Origin: an uncultured Pontibacter sp.
GTDB lineage: Bacteria > Bacteroidota > Bacteroidia > Cytophagales > Hymenobacteraceae
DNA: 64,000 bases
NCBI RefSeq assembly: GCF_947492645.1
Contig: NZ_CANLMZ010000004.1
Span: 1 to 64,000 of the forward strand
Reading direction: 5' to 3'
Shown here piece by piece: positions 17,765 to 26,967 of this stretch (positions within the stretch are counted from its first letter, which is position 1; each line of letters starts with the position of its first letter). The position numbers were made by a program, and so were the translations under genes. Under the pieces are notes generated by a model. It was not told the origin of the DNA, made no database searches, and saw only the letters and a program-made list of their open reading frames with translations.

Positions 17765-18802
17765 ATGCTGAAACGCAAACACATAGAACCCATTATACAC
17801 GCGGTTGTCTGGCTGTCGGGTTACCTGGCGATTATACTTTGGGTAAACACGCTAGGCTCCTTCAAGAGCACCGACGGAACGATCCTGCTGCCCCTTACTA
17901 TTGGTACCTTACTCAATATCTGCCTGTTTTACACCATCGCACTTGTGCTGATACCGCATTACTCAGCTACTAAAAAAGCGGGTATTTTCCTGTTAAGCTC
18001 ACTTGCAATCTGGGTGGGACTGACGGCTTTGGAGACAGGTATAGACTATTTGCTCTTCATTAATTATTATTCTACCGAAGACGAAGGCTTCTGGGGACAG
18101 CTGCTCATAAACCTGCTGTTCAACTTCATTATTTTCTCACTGGCGCTTGGCTATGGCTTTACCAAAAGCTGGCTCCGCAACGAAAAGCAGCGACAGCAAT
18201 TGAAAGAAGAAATGCTGCAGGCGGAGCTAAACTTCCTGAAGGCCCAGGTAAATCCGCATTTCCTGTTCAATGTGCTGAACATGGCCTATGCCAGCGCAGC
18301 CGGCAACGGCGACAAACGTACGGCAGGCATCGTAGAAAAGCTGGCCAACCTGATGCGCTATATGCTTTATGAGAGCAACGTGCAAAGAGTGGAATTATCG
18401 CGGGAGTTGGAATATATAGGTAGTTTTATTGAGCTGCAGAAAATGCGCCTGTCGCCGGAGCTACAGACAAACGTAAAGTTCATCGTTGAGGGCGATCACA
18501 TCAAGTATAAAATCGCACCGCTCATACTTATCCCTTTTGTGGAGAATGCCTTTAAGCACGGTATTCGGCTCGACAAGCCTTCCAATATTTTAATCAGGCT
18601 CATACTGAAAGACAGGCAGCTATACTTTGAAGTGCAGAACAGCATCGCACAGTTACGCAAAGAGCCGGGGCAAAAAGCCGGAGGTGTAGGGCTGGAAAAC
18701 GTAAAGAAAAGACTGGCCCTGCTTTACCCCAGTACACACCAGTTACAGATTTCCCGAAAAGATGATAGATTTAGTACATCCCTTACCCTTAAGCTGGATT
18801 GA
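17765..18802 (+). CDS. LytS/YehU-type sensor histidine kinase
   Basis: A 345-residue membrane kinase. Four hydrophobic helices fill residues about 10-135 with almost no periplasmic domain, then a linker coiled coil leads to the His_kinase domain. The phosphorylated histidine is H165 in QVNPHFLFNVLN, and the ATPase part shows PFVENAFKHGI (N-box) and GGVGLENVKKRL (G-box). Its partner is the LytTR regulator 96 bp downstream. The stimulus is not predictable because the sensor is only membrane helices. Confidence 0.93.
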   Translation: MLKRKHIEPIIHAVVWLSGYLAIILWVNTLGSFKSTDGTILLPLTIGTLLNICLFYTIALVLIPHYSATKKAGIFLLSSLAIWVGLTALETGIDYLLFINYYSTEDEGFWGQLLINLLFNFIIFSLALGYGFTKSWLRNEKQRQQLKEEMLQAELNFLKAQVNPHFLFNVLNMAYASAAGNGDKRTAGIVEKLANLMRYMLYESNVQRVELSRELEYIGSFIELQKMRLSPELQTNVKFIVEGDHIKYKIAPLILIPFVENAFKHGIRLDKPSNILIRLILKDRQLYFEVQNSIAQLRKEPGQKAGGVGLENVKKRLALLYPSTHQLQISRKDDRFSTSLTLKLD

Positions 18803-18898
18803 TGTTCGTTGGTCGTGTTCAGTTTCTGGTAGCTCGATTTACGTTTATAGTGCCAATGAGACTTTCTAACTTTCTAACTCCCAAACCCTCTAACATCC

Positions 18899-19621
18899 AT
18901 GAAGTGTATTGTAGTAGATGATGAGCCTTTTGCACTTGAGCTGGCGGCGGATTATGTGCGGAAAACACCGTTTCTGAAGCTGGTTGGCACGTTCAGCAAT
19001 CCGGTAAAGACGCTGGCTTTTTTAATGGAGCAGGAAGTGGACCTGATGTTTCTGGACATTAACATGCCGGAGCTTTCAGGAATGCAGTTGCTGGCCGCCT
19101 TACCTCGCAAACCAATGGTGGTGTTCACTACCGCTTACCCCGAGTTCGGTGCCGAAAGCTACAACTACGATGCCGTGGATTACCTGCTCAAACCCATTAA
19201 CTACGCCCGTTTCCTGAAGGCGGTGAACAAGGCAGTGGAGTTACAGAATCTGAAAAGAAAAGACAATAATGCCCAATCTCATGCAGAATCAGCTGCTCCA
19301 ATCCAGGACAGATTGAATGTGCTCCTTAAAAGCGGAACCCAAACCTTTAAGGTAAAGCTGGAAGACATACTTTACGTGGAGGGCGCAGGCAATTACATGG
19401 CTTTCTGCACCAAAGGCAAAAAGATTCTCTCACTGCTGACCATGAAAGAAGTGCTGGACCTGCTGCCTGCCGACCAGTTTGTGCGGGTGCACAAATCCTA
19501 CATCGTGTCGCTGAACCACCTCGATGTGATAGAGCGCCACCAGGTAACCATTGCAGGCAAAACCATTCCGATTGGGATTACTTACCGTGAGCAGTTTTTG
19601 GCCAAGGCAGGCAATCAATAG
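18899..19621 (+). CDS. LytTR-family response regulator
   Basis: A 240-residue regulator: receiver domain (residues 1-120) with phospho-acceptor D53 in LMFLDINMPE and conserved K in YLLKPINY, then a LytTR DNA-binding domain (about 140-235; EDILYVEGAGNYMAF, FVRVHKSYIVSL). It should be phosphorylated by the kinase encoded just before it. A short duplicated CTTTCTAA tract lies in the 96-bp gap. LytTR proteins usually bind paired 9-bp direct repeats; targets here are unknown. Confidence 0.94.
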   Translation: MKCIVVDDEPFALELAADYVRKTPFLKLVGTFSNPVKTLAFLMEQEVDLMFLDINMPELSGMQLLAALPRKPMVVFTTAYPEFGAESYNYDAVDYLLKPINYARFLKAVNKAVELQNLKRKDNNAQSHAESAAPIQDRLNVLLKSGTQTFKVKLEDILYVEGAGNYMAFCTKGKKILSLLTMKEVLDLLPADQFVRVHKSYIVSLNHLDVIERHQVTIAGKTIPIGITYREQFLAKAGNQ

Positions 19622-19955
19622 GCTTGGAATATGTTGGGCCGTTCTTGTATTGTGGTCCAACTTTGTGCCTAACCGGAGTTATTTTTCGCACTTACTTAAG
19701 CTATATTCTGCAGTTGAATAAATATATAATCTTTATATATAATTCTATAACATACCTATCTATTCTGTTCCTGAATTTTGTTGCATCAACTATAATGGCA
19801 GCTGATTTGGTAAAAGATCTGATTGTAAAGGAGGGTATGCAATGTGTGGCCGTTCTTAATGAAGAGCTGTTGAAAATTGCAGTTAAAATTAAATAGCTGA
19901 GTAAAGGCTTTAATATTTGAATTGTTGAAAGCACTATAACTTAACAAAACCTATT

Positions 19956-20873
19956 TTGGAAAATTTAAGGACACAGATAGATCGGCAGCTCGAGTATAGC
20001 AGAAGAAAGAATCTCTTCTGTAACCCAGAAAATAACCTCTTAAGTTTTAAGCCTGAAACTATAGCGTACCTGCGGCAAAACCATCAGGCAATTAAAGCGC
20101 AATCGTTGGAGGAAGAAAAGGAATTGACGGAGTACCTGGTGGATGGTGCTATTAGGTCGTTATGCCATGCCAACCAGTTTTATTATTTTAATGAGCTTGA
20201 TAAAGCTACTTTGCAAAAGCTTTACAACAAGTTACTTTCAAAACTAAAAGCTTTGCCGGAGAATGAAGAGGAAGAAGCTTATAAACAGTTAGCCACAGAG
20301 CATTTCAGTGCACTGCAGTCATTCCTTAGAAGGTCTAACCCCTTTGCCAGACATCTTTACTCTAACAAGGCGCCCTATCTGGAGCAGGAAGTTGTTTGTG
20401 AGGAGTATACTGCCGCTACACAGCTTCACTTGCTAAAGATTGACATTGCTACCCTGAAGGAGCCAGTACTGGATCTGGGATGCGGTCAGCAGGCACACCT
20501 GGTCAGGTATCTGCGAGATCAAAAGCTGGATGCTTATGGGGTAGATCGTAGCGTATCTCCTTCAAACCACACTTTTAAAGCTGACTGGTTCGAGTTCAGC
20601 TTAAGCGACAAAACCTGGGGAACAATTATTAGTAATCTGGGCTTCTCCAATCACTTTCTGCATCACCATTTGCGGGTAGGAGGGGATTATGCCAACTTTG
20701 GGATTCGCTATAAAGAAATACTGCACGCTCTAAAAACAGGCGGGACCTTTTATTATGCACCGGATCTGCCTTTTATAGAGAATTACCTCAAACCTGAAGA
20801 GTTTCTGCTGCAGCGGTTTGCTGTTGAAGGTACCGAGTATAAAGCCATAAAAGTAACAAGATTGGGCTCTTAA
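19956..20873 (+). CDS. SAM-dependent methyltransferase-like protein
   Basis: A 305-residue protein using a TTG start; no in-frame ATG fits. The first 160 residues are helical, charged and unfamiliar. The second half is a class I methyltransferase core: motif I VLDLGCGQQAHLVRYL, acidic end of strand 2 in YGVDRS, then TIISNLGFSNHF and the LKTGGTFYYAPDLPF strand. Methyltransferase fold is well supported; the acceptor is unknown. It does not form an obvious operon with its neighbours. Confidence 0.72.
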   Translation: MENLRTQIDRQLEYSRRKNLFCNPENNLLSFKPETIAYLRQNHQAIKAQSLEEEKELTEYLVDGAIRSLCHANQFYYFNELDKATLQKLYNKLLSKLKALPENEEEEAYKQLATEHFSALQSFLRRSNPFARHLYSNKAPYLEQEVVCEEYTAATQLHLLKIDIATLKEPVLDLGCGQQAHLVRYLRDQKLDAYGVDRSVSPSNHTFKADWFEFSLSDKTWGTIISNLGFSNHFLHHHLRVGGDYANFGIRYKEILHALKTGGTFYYAPDLPFIENYLKPEEFLLQRFAVEGTEYKAIKVTRLGS

Positions 20874-20920
20874 GAAACGGGAAGGCGCATGATTTAACTA
20901 TTTTATTAAAACTAATTTGT

Positions 20921-21928
20921 ATGAGGTTCTGCAGTATAAGCTGTATAAAAGTATCTGGAAGTGTAATAATCGTCCTGGTAAGTACCCTGGTGCTTTGTAT
21001 CAAAAGCCTTGGTGCGGCTCCTGATTCCAGTCATACCACTTTTCAAAAAGTTCCAGTGTCATTTAAAAGCGGAGATAACTTGCTTAAAGGGATACTGATA
21101 AGCCCCAGGGGAGCTAAAACTAAAGTTCCAGCTATTGTTTTCTGCGTTGGCTCCAGTAGAAGTTCCACTGTGGCAAACTACGCCTCTCTTTTGGACTCCC
21201 TTTTTGAGCAGCATCTGCCACTGGATAGTATAGCGCTTCTTTACTTTGATAAGCGAGGGGTAGGTGAGTCTGAAGGTAAATGGTACAACACAGATTTTGA
21301 AGGTAGGGCCGCCGACGCAAAGGCTGCTGCTGACTATCTAGCTTCACTCCCAATGATCGACAAAAGTAGGATTGCAGTGGCTGGACATAGTCAAGGAGGC
21401 TGGATAACGCAGGTATGCCTGGCAAAGTATCCTGACACCTTTGTGGGAGGTATTTCACTTGCCGGTCCGACCTTTGATGTAAAGGAACAGGTAAGAAATG
21501 ACTATGCAAGTGTGTTGATGTGTCAGGAGCAGATGGAAGAACAGGCTGCCAGAGAAAAGGCGCTGAGAATGGTAAAGCGCGATTTTTTCCTGGCATCTCT
21601 GCTACCTGTCCAGGAAAACTGGAAGCAGCTGAAAGTCATCAGGAAGTTTGACCCGGGCCAGTATCTTCCTTTTATCAATAAGCCGATACTCCTGATGTTT
21701 GGGGAGAACGACGCCCTTGTTTCTCCTAAGTATGCGATTGAAACGCTGAACAAATATTTTCCACAAGGTACTCCATCTAATTTTAAGGTATTGACAGTTG
21801 CAGGAGCCAACCATTCTTTCAAGGTTGCTGATTTCTGCCACAAAGGACCCACAAAGCATCTACCTTATTCAAAAGAGAGCAAGAAGCAAATAGCTGCCTG
21901 GGTGCGGACTGTTCTTTTACAGTCTTAA
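20921..21928 (+). CDS. exported alpha/beta hydrolase (prolyl-oligopeptidase/YqhA-like fold)
   Basis: A 335-residue hydrolase with an N-terminal signal or anchor (SGSVIIVLVSTLVLCIKSLG). The catalytic apparatus is complete: FDKRGVGESEG, nucleophile elbow AVAGHSQGGWI, acid in FGENDALVSP, histidine in GANHSFKV. Its catalytic core resembles that of the exported hydrolase at 15980, without the beta domain. It begins 47 bp after the methyltransferase gene, so co-transcription is possible. Likely a periplasmic esterase or peptidase. Confidence 0.88.
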   Translation: MRFCSISCIKVSGSVIIVLVSTLVLCIKSLGAAPDSSHTTFQKVPVSFKSGDNLLKGILISPRGAKTKVPAIVFCVGSSRSSTVANYASLLDSLFEQHLPLDSIALLYFDKRGVGESEGKWYNTDFEGRAADAKAAADYLASLPMIDKSRIAVAGHSQGGWITQVCLAKYPDTFVGGISLAGPTFDVKEQVRNDYASVLMCQEQMEEQAAREKALRMVKRDFFLASLLPVQENWKQLKVIRKFDPGQYLPFINKPILLMFGENDALVSPKYAIETLNKYFPQGTPSNFKVLTVAGANHSFKVADFCHKGPTKHLPYSKESKKQIAAWVRTVLLQS

Positions 21929-22375
21929 TGCAGCCCATGAGCAAAAGCTAGGTGTTAAAGAGTACGGGAGCTTCAACAGTGAGAAGTGCGCTAGCATGTG
22001 ATGTTGTTTATGATGTACTGTTGTGTTTGAGTGAAGAATTATGAAAGTCATGCTTTACAGAGTTTCCCCAAGCCAATGCTTCTTGCACTGATCACCATAT
22101 TTGCCATTGAACTGCTTCTGAACTTTCTTTTCCTTTAGTATCTGCTAGGCAAGGCAGCCATGCGCTAAATATTCATAAGTAAAACTGCTAATCCATGGAG
22201 AAGTAACTACAGTACAGAGTTCCACTCTGATTATTTAATTCAAGGATGCATCAAATAATTAACACTTCTAAGGCTTATGTCATTTAAATCAAACAAGCAA
22301 ATACTTCAAGTTTTCCTGCCTTATAAATAAGGCACAAAACATTATATTTGATGCGTACATCACAGACTATGAAAT
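21929..22375. other. non-coding stretch, possibly with a decayed membrane-protein fragment
   Basis: About 450 bp. At 22076 a short frame (MLLALITIFAIELLLNFLFL) stops at TAG, and the same frame continues YLLGKAAMR before a second stop. It looks like a membrane-helix fragment broken by a stop, but is too short to assign. No other gene is seen. Confidence 0.3.
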
Positions 22376-23524
22376 ATGAACAAAGAGCAGTTTCTGCACC
22401 AGGATTTATTTGCTGTTGTCATGCTGTTTGGCATTATCCAAAGTGTTCTGCTTATCTACCTTTTCACCTTTAAAAATAAAGCCCCGTTTTTCCTGAAGCT
22501 TCTGGGCTTGTTGGTGCTTTCTCTCACCCTTATTACTGTCGAAATATTCCTGAGCTATAGCGGCTATATTGTATATGCTATTCATTTGGTTGATTTCAGC
22601 GAGCCGCTCAATTTCGTGCTAGGCCCACTTATCTATTTTTTTGTATTTTGTGCCTGTTACCCTAAACCATTCAATAAAAAATATTACCTGCACTTTATAC
22701 CCTTTGTTCTGTACCTGGCTTATTGTGTTCCATTCTATCTTCAACCGGAGTCTGTTAAACTGGATGCTTTTCTATCGGCCTACCAGCCGGTTTTAGCAAA
22801 TCCTGAACTGGAAGAAACATCAAATCTTGACCCACTCTTTTTAAAGCGGTTTGTTAATGAATTATGCCTGATGCACATAAGTATATATCTGGCACTCAGC
22901 CTTTGGTTGCTTAAACTGGAAACCAAAAGTCTGAATCAGTATACTAAGAAGCTGGTGCGGGCTGTTGTGTGGGGGATGAGCGCTTTATTGATCCTTACCC
23001 TTCTTGTTAAGTTTAGCTTTAGAGCTGACCTGGGTGATTACATCATTGCTGTTAGTTTTGCAGTTTCGGCCTTCGCTCTGAATGGAATACTACTACAAAG
23101 CTCCCAACTGTTGTCAGAAAAAGGAATGGAAACAGAGCATAAGGTTCCTGAGGCAAAGTATAGCAAGTCTGGCTTAAGCGAAGCACAGAAAGATGAGATC
23201 CTGCACCAGCTGAACGGGCTTATAGGAAAGGAGAAGTTTTATGTTGACCCAAACATCAGCTTGCAAGGTTTGGCTGCACGAATCCACACACATCCTAACT
23301 ATTTGTCGCAGGTAATAAATGAGCGATTGGGCAAAAGCTTTTTTGACTTTATAGCTCAGTTAAGGGTAGATGAAGCCATCAGGTTATTGAAAAGTTCTTC
23401 GCATCAGAACACCCCTATTGAAGTGATTGCAGAAGAGGTAGGCTATAGTTCCAAATCTGCCTTTTACAACGCTTTCAAGAAAATAACGGGTAAAACACCT
23501 GCTCAGCAGCGTTCTTCCTTATAA
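22376..23524 (+). CDS. membrane-anchored AraC-type transcriptional regulator
   Basis: A 382-residue protein combining about seven membrane helices (residues about 10-245, beginning VVMLFGIIQSVLLIYLF) with a C-terminal AraC DNA-binding domain (ISLQGLAARIHTHPNYLSQVIN, and IEVIAEEVGYSSKSAFYNAF then KTPAQQR). This fusion is frequent in Bacteroidota and lets a membrane sensor act directly on DNA. The acyltransferase gene 82 bp downstream on the same strand is the probable partner or target. Ligand unknown. Confidence 0.92.
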   Translation: MNKEQFLHQDLFAVVMLFGIIQSVLLIYLFTFKNKAPFFLKLLGLLVLSLTLITVEIFLSYSGYIVYAIHLVDFSEPLNFVLGPLIYFFVFCACYPKPFNKKYYLHFIPFVLYLAYCVPFYLQPESVKLDAFLSAYQPVLANPELEETSNLDPLFLKRFVNELCLMHISIYLALSLWLLKLETKSLNQYTKKLVRAVVWGMSALLILTLLVKFSFRADLGDYIIAVSFAVSAFALNGILLQSSQLLSEKGMETEHKVPEAKYSKSGLSEAQKDEILHQLNGLIGKEKFYVDPNISLQGLAARIHTHPNYLSQVINERLGKSFFDFIAQLRVDEAIRLLKSSSHQNTPIEVIAEEVGYSSKSAFYNAFKKITGKTPAQQRSSL

Positions 23525-23606
23525 GAAAGGACTACCTCCTTTCATATCAGGTTTACCTTCCGCTGTTTGTTGCCCTAAGTTTACCGAAAATTTAACGGTA
23601 AATTTT

Positions 23607-24764
23607 ATGGAACAGACACAAACAATGTATCGCAGGTACGACCTTGATTGGTTAAGGCTTTTAGCTTTCATGCTCCTGATCTTATACCATGCAGGTATGA
23701 TCTTTGTCAGTTGGGGATGGCACATACAGCACCCCGAAAGCAGCAAGTATTTTGAGTGGGCAATGATGCTGGTTAACCAGTGGCGGATGCCCCTGATCTT
23801 CTTTATAGGTGGAGCTGTGATCTGGTACTCGCTCCACAAGCGAAGCAGTGGAGAGTTCGTTAAAGAGCGCCTGGTTCGTATTCTGATACCATTGCTGTTT
23901 GGTATGTTGGTAGTAGTTGTGCCGCAAGCTTATTATGAGCAGGTTCAGAAGGGTGGATATGCCCAAAGTTTCTGGGACTTTTATACATCTGCCTATTTCT
24001 TTGAATTCTTTACCTGGAACCACCTGTGGTACCTGGTGTATGTACTTTTTTACTCCTTAGTGTGCCTGCCCCTGTTTAATCGCTGGATCAAAAAAGGGCA
24101 ACCTAAGTGGATTGATCGTTTGATCTCGAATCCTCTTGGAGTAGTATTACTTGCTTTACCTATTATTATAAGTGAAGTGCTACTCAGAAAAGCTTTCCCT
24201 TCTTATCAAAATTTTATTACAGATCTTGCAAATCATGCCTTTTACTTACCTGTTTTTATCTACGGGTTCCTGATCGCTACTAATGCAAAGGCCATGGCTG
24301 CTATCAAGAAAGCGAAATGGAGCTACTTATTACTTGGGGTTGCACTATACACTGTGCTTTATACTTTCTACTGGGTACCTGAGACTGAGCCTGCAACCAT
24401 ACTAGGGTACGCCGTATACCAGGCCCTGCAAAGCTTAAACACATGGTTGTGGTTACTCATTGTATATGGCTTTGGCAGCACTTACCTGACCTTCTCCAAT
24501 AATTTTTTGAAGTATGGTAGTCAAGCAATATATCCATTTTATATCCTTCACCAGACCATTATCATTATCATCGGTTATTACATAATCCAGATGCAAGTTG
24601 ATGTAGGATGGCAGTTTTTGTTGATCAGTAGCGGTACTTTCCTGATTTGCGGTATCCTATATCACTTCATCCGGCAGTTCTGGTTAGGCAGGCTCCTTTT
24701 TGGTTTGAAAACAGATGTTAAAAAGAAAGGAAAAGCAGCAGTTAGTACAGTAGCCGCTGTGTGA
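23607..24764 (+). CDS. membrane acyltransferase (acyltransferase_3 / MdoC-like)
   Basis: A 385-residue integral membrane protein with about ten helices. The N-terminus YRRYDLDWLRLLAFMLLILYHAG carries the family's early Arg and His residues (D/N-x-LR and YHAG), and FFIGGAVIWYSL and FTWNHLWYLVY are typical of the acyltransferase_3 group that O-acylates surface carbohydrates or glucans. It is in line with the membrane AraC regulator upstream. It has a clear terminator 17 bp after its stop. The acyl acceptor is unknown. Confidence 0.9.
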   Translation: MEQTQTMYRRYDLDWLRLLAFMLLILYHAGMIFVSWGWHIQHPESSKYFEWAMMLVNQWRMPLIFFIGGAVIWYSLHKRSSGEFVKERLVRILIPLLFGMLVVVVPQAYYEQVQKGGYAQSFWDFYTSAYFFEFFTWNHLWYLVYVLFYSLVCLPLFNRWIKKGQPKWIDRLISNPLGVVLLALPIIISEVLLRKAFPSYQNFITDLANHAFYLPVFIYGFLIATNAKAMAAIKKAKWSYLLLGVALYTVLYTFYWVPETEPATILGYAVYQALQSLNTWLWLLIVYGFGSTYLTFSNNFLKYGSQAIYPFYILHQTIIIIIGYYIIQMQVDVGWQFLLISSGTFLICGILYHFIRQFWLGRLLFGLKTDVKKKGKAAVSTVAAV

Positions 24765-24780
24765 TAATACCGGTATAATA

Positions 24781-24812
24781 AAAAGGAGCCTAATGATCTC
24801 TAAGCTCCTTTT
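24781..24812 (+). terminator. rho-independent terminator
   Basis: AAAAGGAGC pairs with GCTCCTTTT around 14 bases, directly after the acyltransferase gene. It could also serve the convergent gene at 24907. Confidence 0.75.
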
Positions 24813-24906
24813 ATTGTACTAATAAATAATTCATACTCAGGTTGTAGATCAAAAGCTTTCAATGCTGGGACTGGCAGCCTGCGCGAATAATTACTAATAG
24901 CTTTGG

Positions 24907-25293
24907 CTACCTTTTTTGTAGCACCTGTTTTGCTCTGGGGCCTATCCAACCTAAATGAGTGTGTTTAAAGCTGTCCGTGAACTTTAAGCCATAGCCTAAG
25001 GCTCTATCCATAGTACTGTGCCCGAAAAGCAAAAGACCTGTAAACTGCAGCGTCTCATGGCCAAGATAGAATCCGGAAATGCCAACTGCAATGGCAATGC
25101 CCTGGTGGTGTAGCAGGTTATAGGTAAAAGCACCAACTCTTGAGCTAACCAGGTAACCGGCCATCCCTATATCCGGAACAAGCAACAGAGCAAAGTATAG
25201 CCACCAGTCATACCCTAAGAATAAGGTGCCTACATAGGAGAGTATAAGCTTGGCCAGGTCTTCTGATTTTAGTAGTATTTTCATCATTATCAT
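24907..25293 (-). CDS. DUF4260 small membrane protein
   Basis: A 128-residue membrane protein of the DUF4260 family. Characteristic stretches are YDWWLYFALLLVPDIGMAGYL, YNLLHHQGIAI and LFGHSTMDRALGYGLK, rich in histidine and helices. The function of the family is not established. It starts two bases after the stop of the upstream barrel-protein gene, so the pair is one transcription unit. Alternate ATGs at codons 3 and 4 are possible. Confidence 0.87.
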   Translation of the reverse strand: MIMMKILLKSEDLAKLILSYVGTLFLGYDWWLYFALLLVPDIGMAGYLVSSRVGAFTYNLLHHQGIAIAVGISGFYLGHETLQFTGLLLFGHSTMDRALGYGLKFTDSFKHTHLGWIGPRAKQVLQKR

Positions 25294-25295
25294 AT

Positions 25296-25856
25296 TTAAA
25301 ATCGGTAACCAACATGTACAGTAGGGAAGACTCCGAACTTGTCTTGCTGAAATTCTTTGCCTTCAAACTTTATTTTATCTGTATGGATATTGTAGTCAAG
25401 ACTGATCCATGGGGTAATATAAAGACCTTTAGGTGTACCATCTTGATCTTTTTGGAAAAAGAAGCGGTAACCAATATGCGTGCCTATACCTATAGTTTTA
25501 CCTGTCTCTTCAACGCCACTTTCTTTGTGAGTTGCTTTATTAGAAGTATAGCCGGTTCCGATACCGGTATAAAAGCCCTTTGTGCCTTGTAACAGGTAAC
25601 TAGCTTTTATGCCGTAACCGTGAGTCATTAATTTACAGCCTTTGTTGCCGTGGAAGCTTTCCGGCTGCTGTACACCAAAAATGCCAACATCCAGGCGTAC
25701 CCTGTTGGGTTGGTATATTACATGGGCGGAGTAGCCTTTCAGGAAAAAGGCGATTGGATCAACTTCAACTTCCCAGGTTGGAGTTGGCTTCTCTGTCTGA
25801 GCTTGTGAAACAGTGAACAGAAGGAGTGTAAGAGCAGTAATGAGTAGCTTTTTCAT
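25296..25856 (-). CDS. small outer-membrane beta-barrel-like protein
   Basis: A 186-residue protein with a clear signal peptide (LLITALTLLLFTVSQAQ). The mature part alternates polar and hydrophobic residues in strands, including HVIYQPNRVRLDVGIFG and GIGTHIGYRFFFQ, and ends in GYRF with the terminal aromatic residue typical of outer-membrane barrels. I recognise no precise family. Tight coupling to DUF4260 suggests a shared envelope role. Confidence 0.7.
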   Translation of the reverse strand: MKKLLITALTLLLFTVSQAQTEKPTPTWEVEVDPIAFFLKGYSAHVIYQPNRVRLDVGIFGVQQPESFHGNKGCKLMTHGYGIKASYLLQGTKGFYTGIGTGYTSNKATHKESGVEETGKTIGIGTHIGYRFFFQKDQDGTPKGLYITPWISLDYNIHTDKIKFEGKEFQQDKFGVFPTVHVGYRF

Positions 25857-26126
25857 GTTTTATTTTGTGTGTTGTGATTGATTCGCTTAACCTACCAGTA
25901 CAGCAGCAGCTTTAGATGACTAAGGCTAGTGCTAATACTATAAGTAGTACAAATATTTGCCAATCAATCAGATGTGGGAAATTATCTTTCCCGAACACTT
26001 AAAATCAAAGGATGAGCTTTGGAAATAGGAGACTGAAGACTTTAGAGCAAAGTAGAGTGAACTACAAACTATAAAAAGCAGGCGACTTATTAAGACTGAT
26101 GTGTTATAGTTCTAAAATAGAATAGG

Positions 26127-26888
26127 CTAAGCATCAAGCCATTCTTTGAATGCTGTGTATTTTTCTATACTTACAAATATCTCTTTAAGAGTGGCAGGCT
26201 GCAACTCAACTTTCAGTCGGGTAGGGGAATATTTATGAATAGAATTGATAGACCTCAGGTGTATGATGAACTGCCTGTTAATTCGGAAGAAATGCTTTGG
26301 GTCTAGAATATTAGACAGCTTTTCCAGTGTATAATCTACAGGCAGGCGTTGTCCTTCCTTTGTTACCAGGAATGTCAGTTTTTCTTCAGAGTAAAAATAA
26401 GCAACATCAGCTATATCTATAGTTCTTATTTTACTGCCCTGTGTTATTAGAAATCTGGATTTATAGGTAGGCTCTTTATGAAGTGTCGCATTTAGAAGCT
26501 GCTTTAAAGAATCAGAACTAATACCAGCTGTACTATTTAACTTCTTAAATTTAGTAATGCTGGCTTGTAATTCATCCTGGTTGATAGGTTTTAACAGATA
26601 ATCGATGCTGTTTACTTTAAACGCCTTGATCATATAGTCGTCGTAGGCAGTAGTAAAAACTACCGGTGTAAAACACTCCACCTGATCAAAGATTGCAAAG
26701 CTTTGCCCATCGTCCAGGTGAATGTCCATGAAGAGCAGGTCGGGTTGAGGATGTGTGCTCAGCCATTTTACACTCTCTTTTACAGACGGTAAAACAGCTT
26801 CTACTGTAATGCTGTTGTCGCATTTAATCAGCAGACTTGCCAGCCTTTTGGCAGCAAGTGACTCATCTTCAATGATTGCTACTTTCAT
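26127..26888 (-). CDS. LytTR-family response regulator
   Basis: A 253-residue LytTR regulator. Receiver residues 1-120 include the acidic pair in IIEDES, phospho-acceptor D55 in LLFMDIHLDDG and K in YLLKPINQ. The LytTR DNA-binding domain covers about 145-250 (IADVAYFYSEEKLTFLV, FFRINRQFIIHL). It lies 79 bp downstream of the cognate kinase gene. This is the second such pair within 10 kb. Confidence 0.94.
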   Translation of the reverse strand: MKVAIIEDESLAAKRLASLLIKCDNSITVEAVLPSVKESVKWLSTHPQPDLLFMDIHLDDGQSFAIFDQVECFTPVVFTTAYDDYMIKAFKVNSIDYLLKPINQDELQASITKFKKLNSTAGISSDSLKQLLNATLHKEPTYKSRFLITQGSKIRTIDIADVAYFYSEEKLTFLVTKEGQRLPVDYTLEKLSNILDPKHFFRINRQFIIHLRSINSIHKYSPTRLKVELQPATLKEIFVSIEKYTAFKEWLDA

Positions 26889-26967
26889 GAGCTATTAGAT
26901 AAGGAGAACCAGAACAATGCAACTCCTGAAACAGGAGAAGCCCTTACATTTTACAGCTCTTTGCAAG

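Noticed and set aside
19796..19896. Short frame MAADLVKDLIVKEG after the LytTR gene
   Set aside because: Only 33 codons, no family, no promoter or ribosome site; likely chance.
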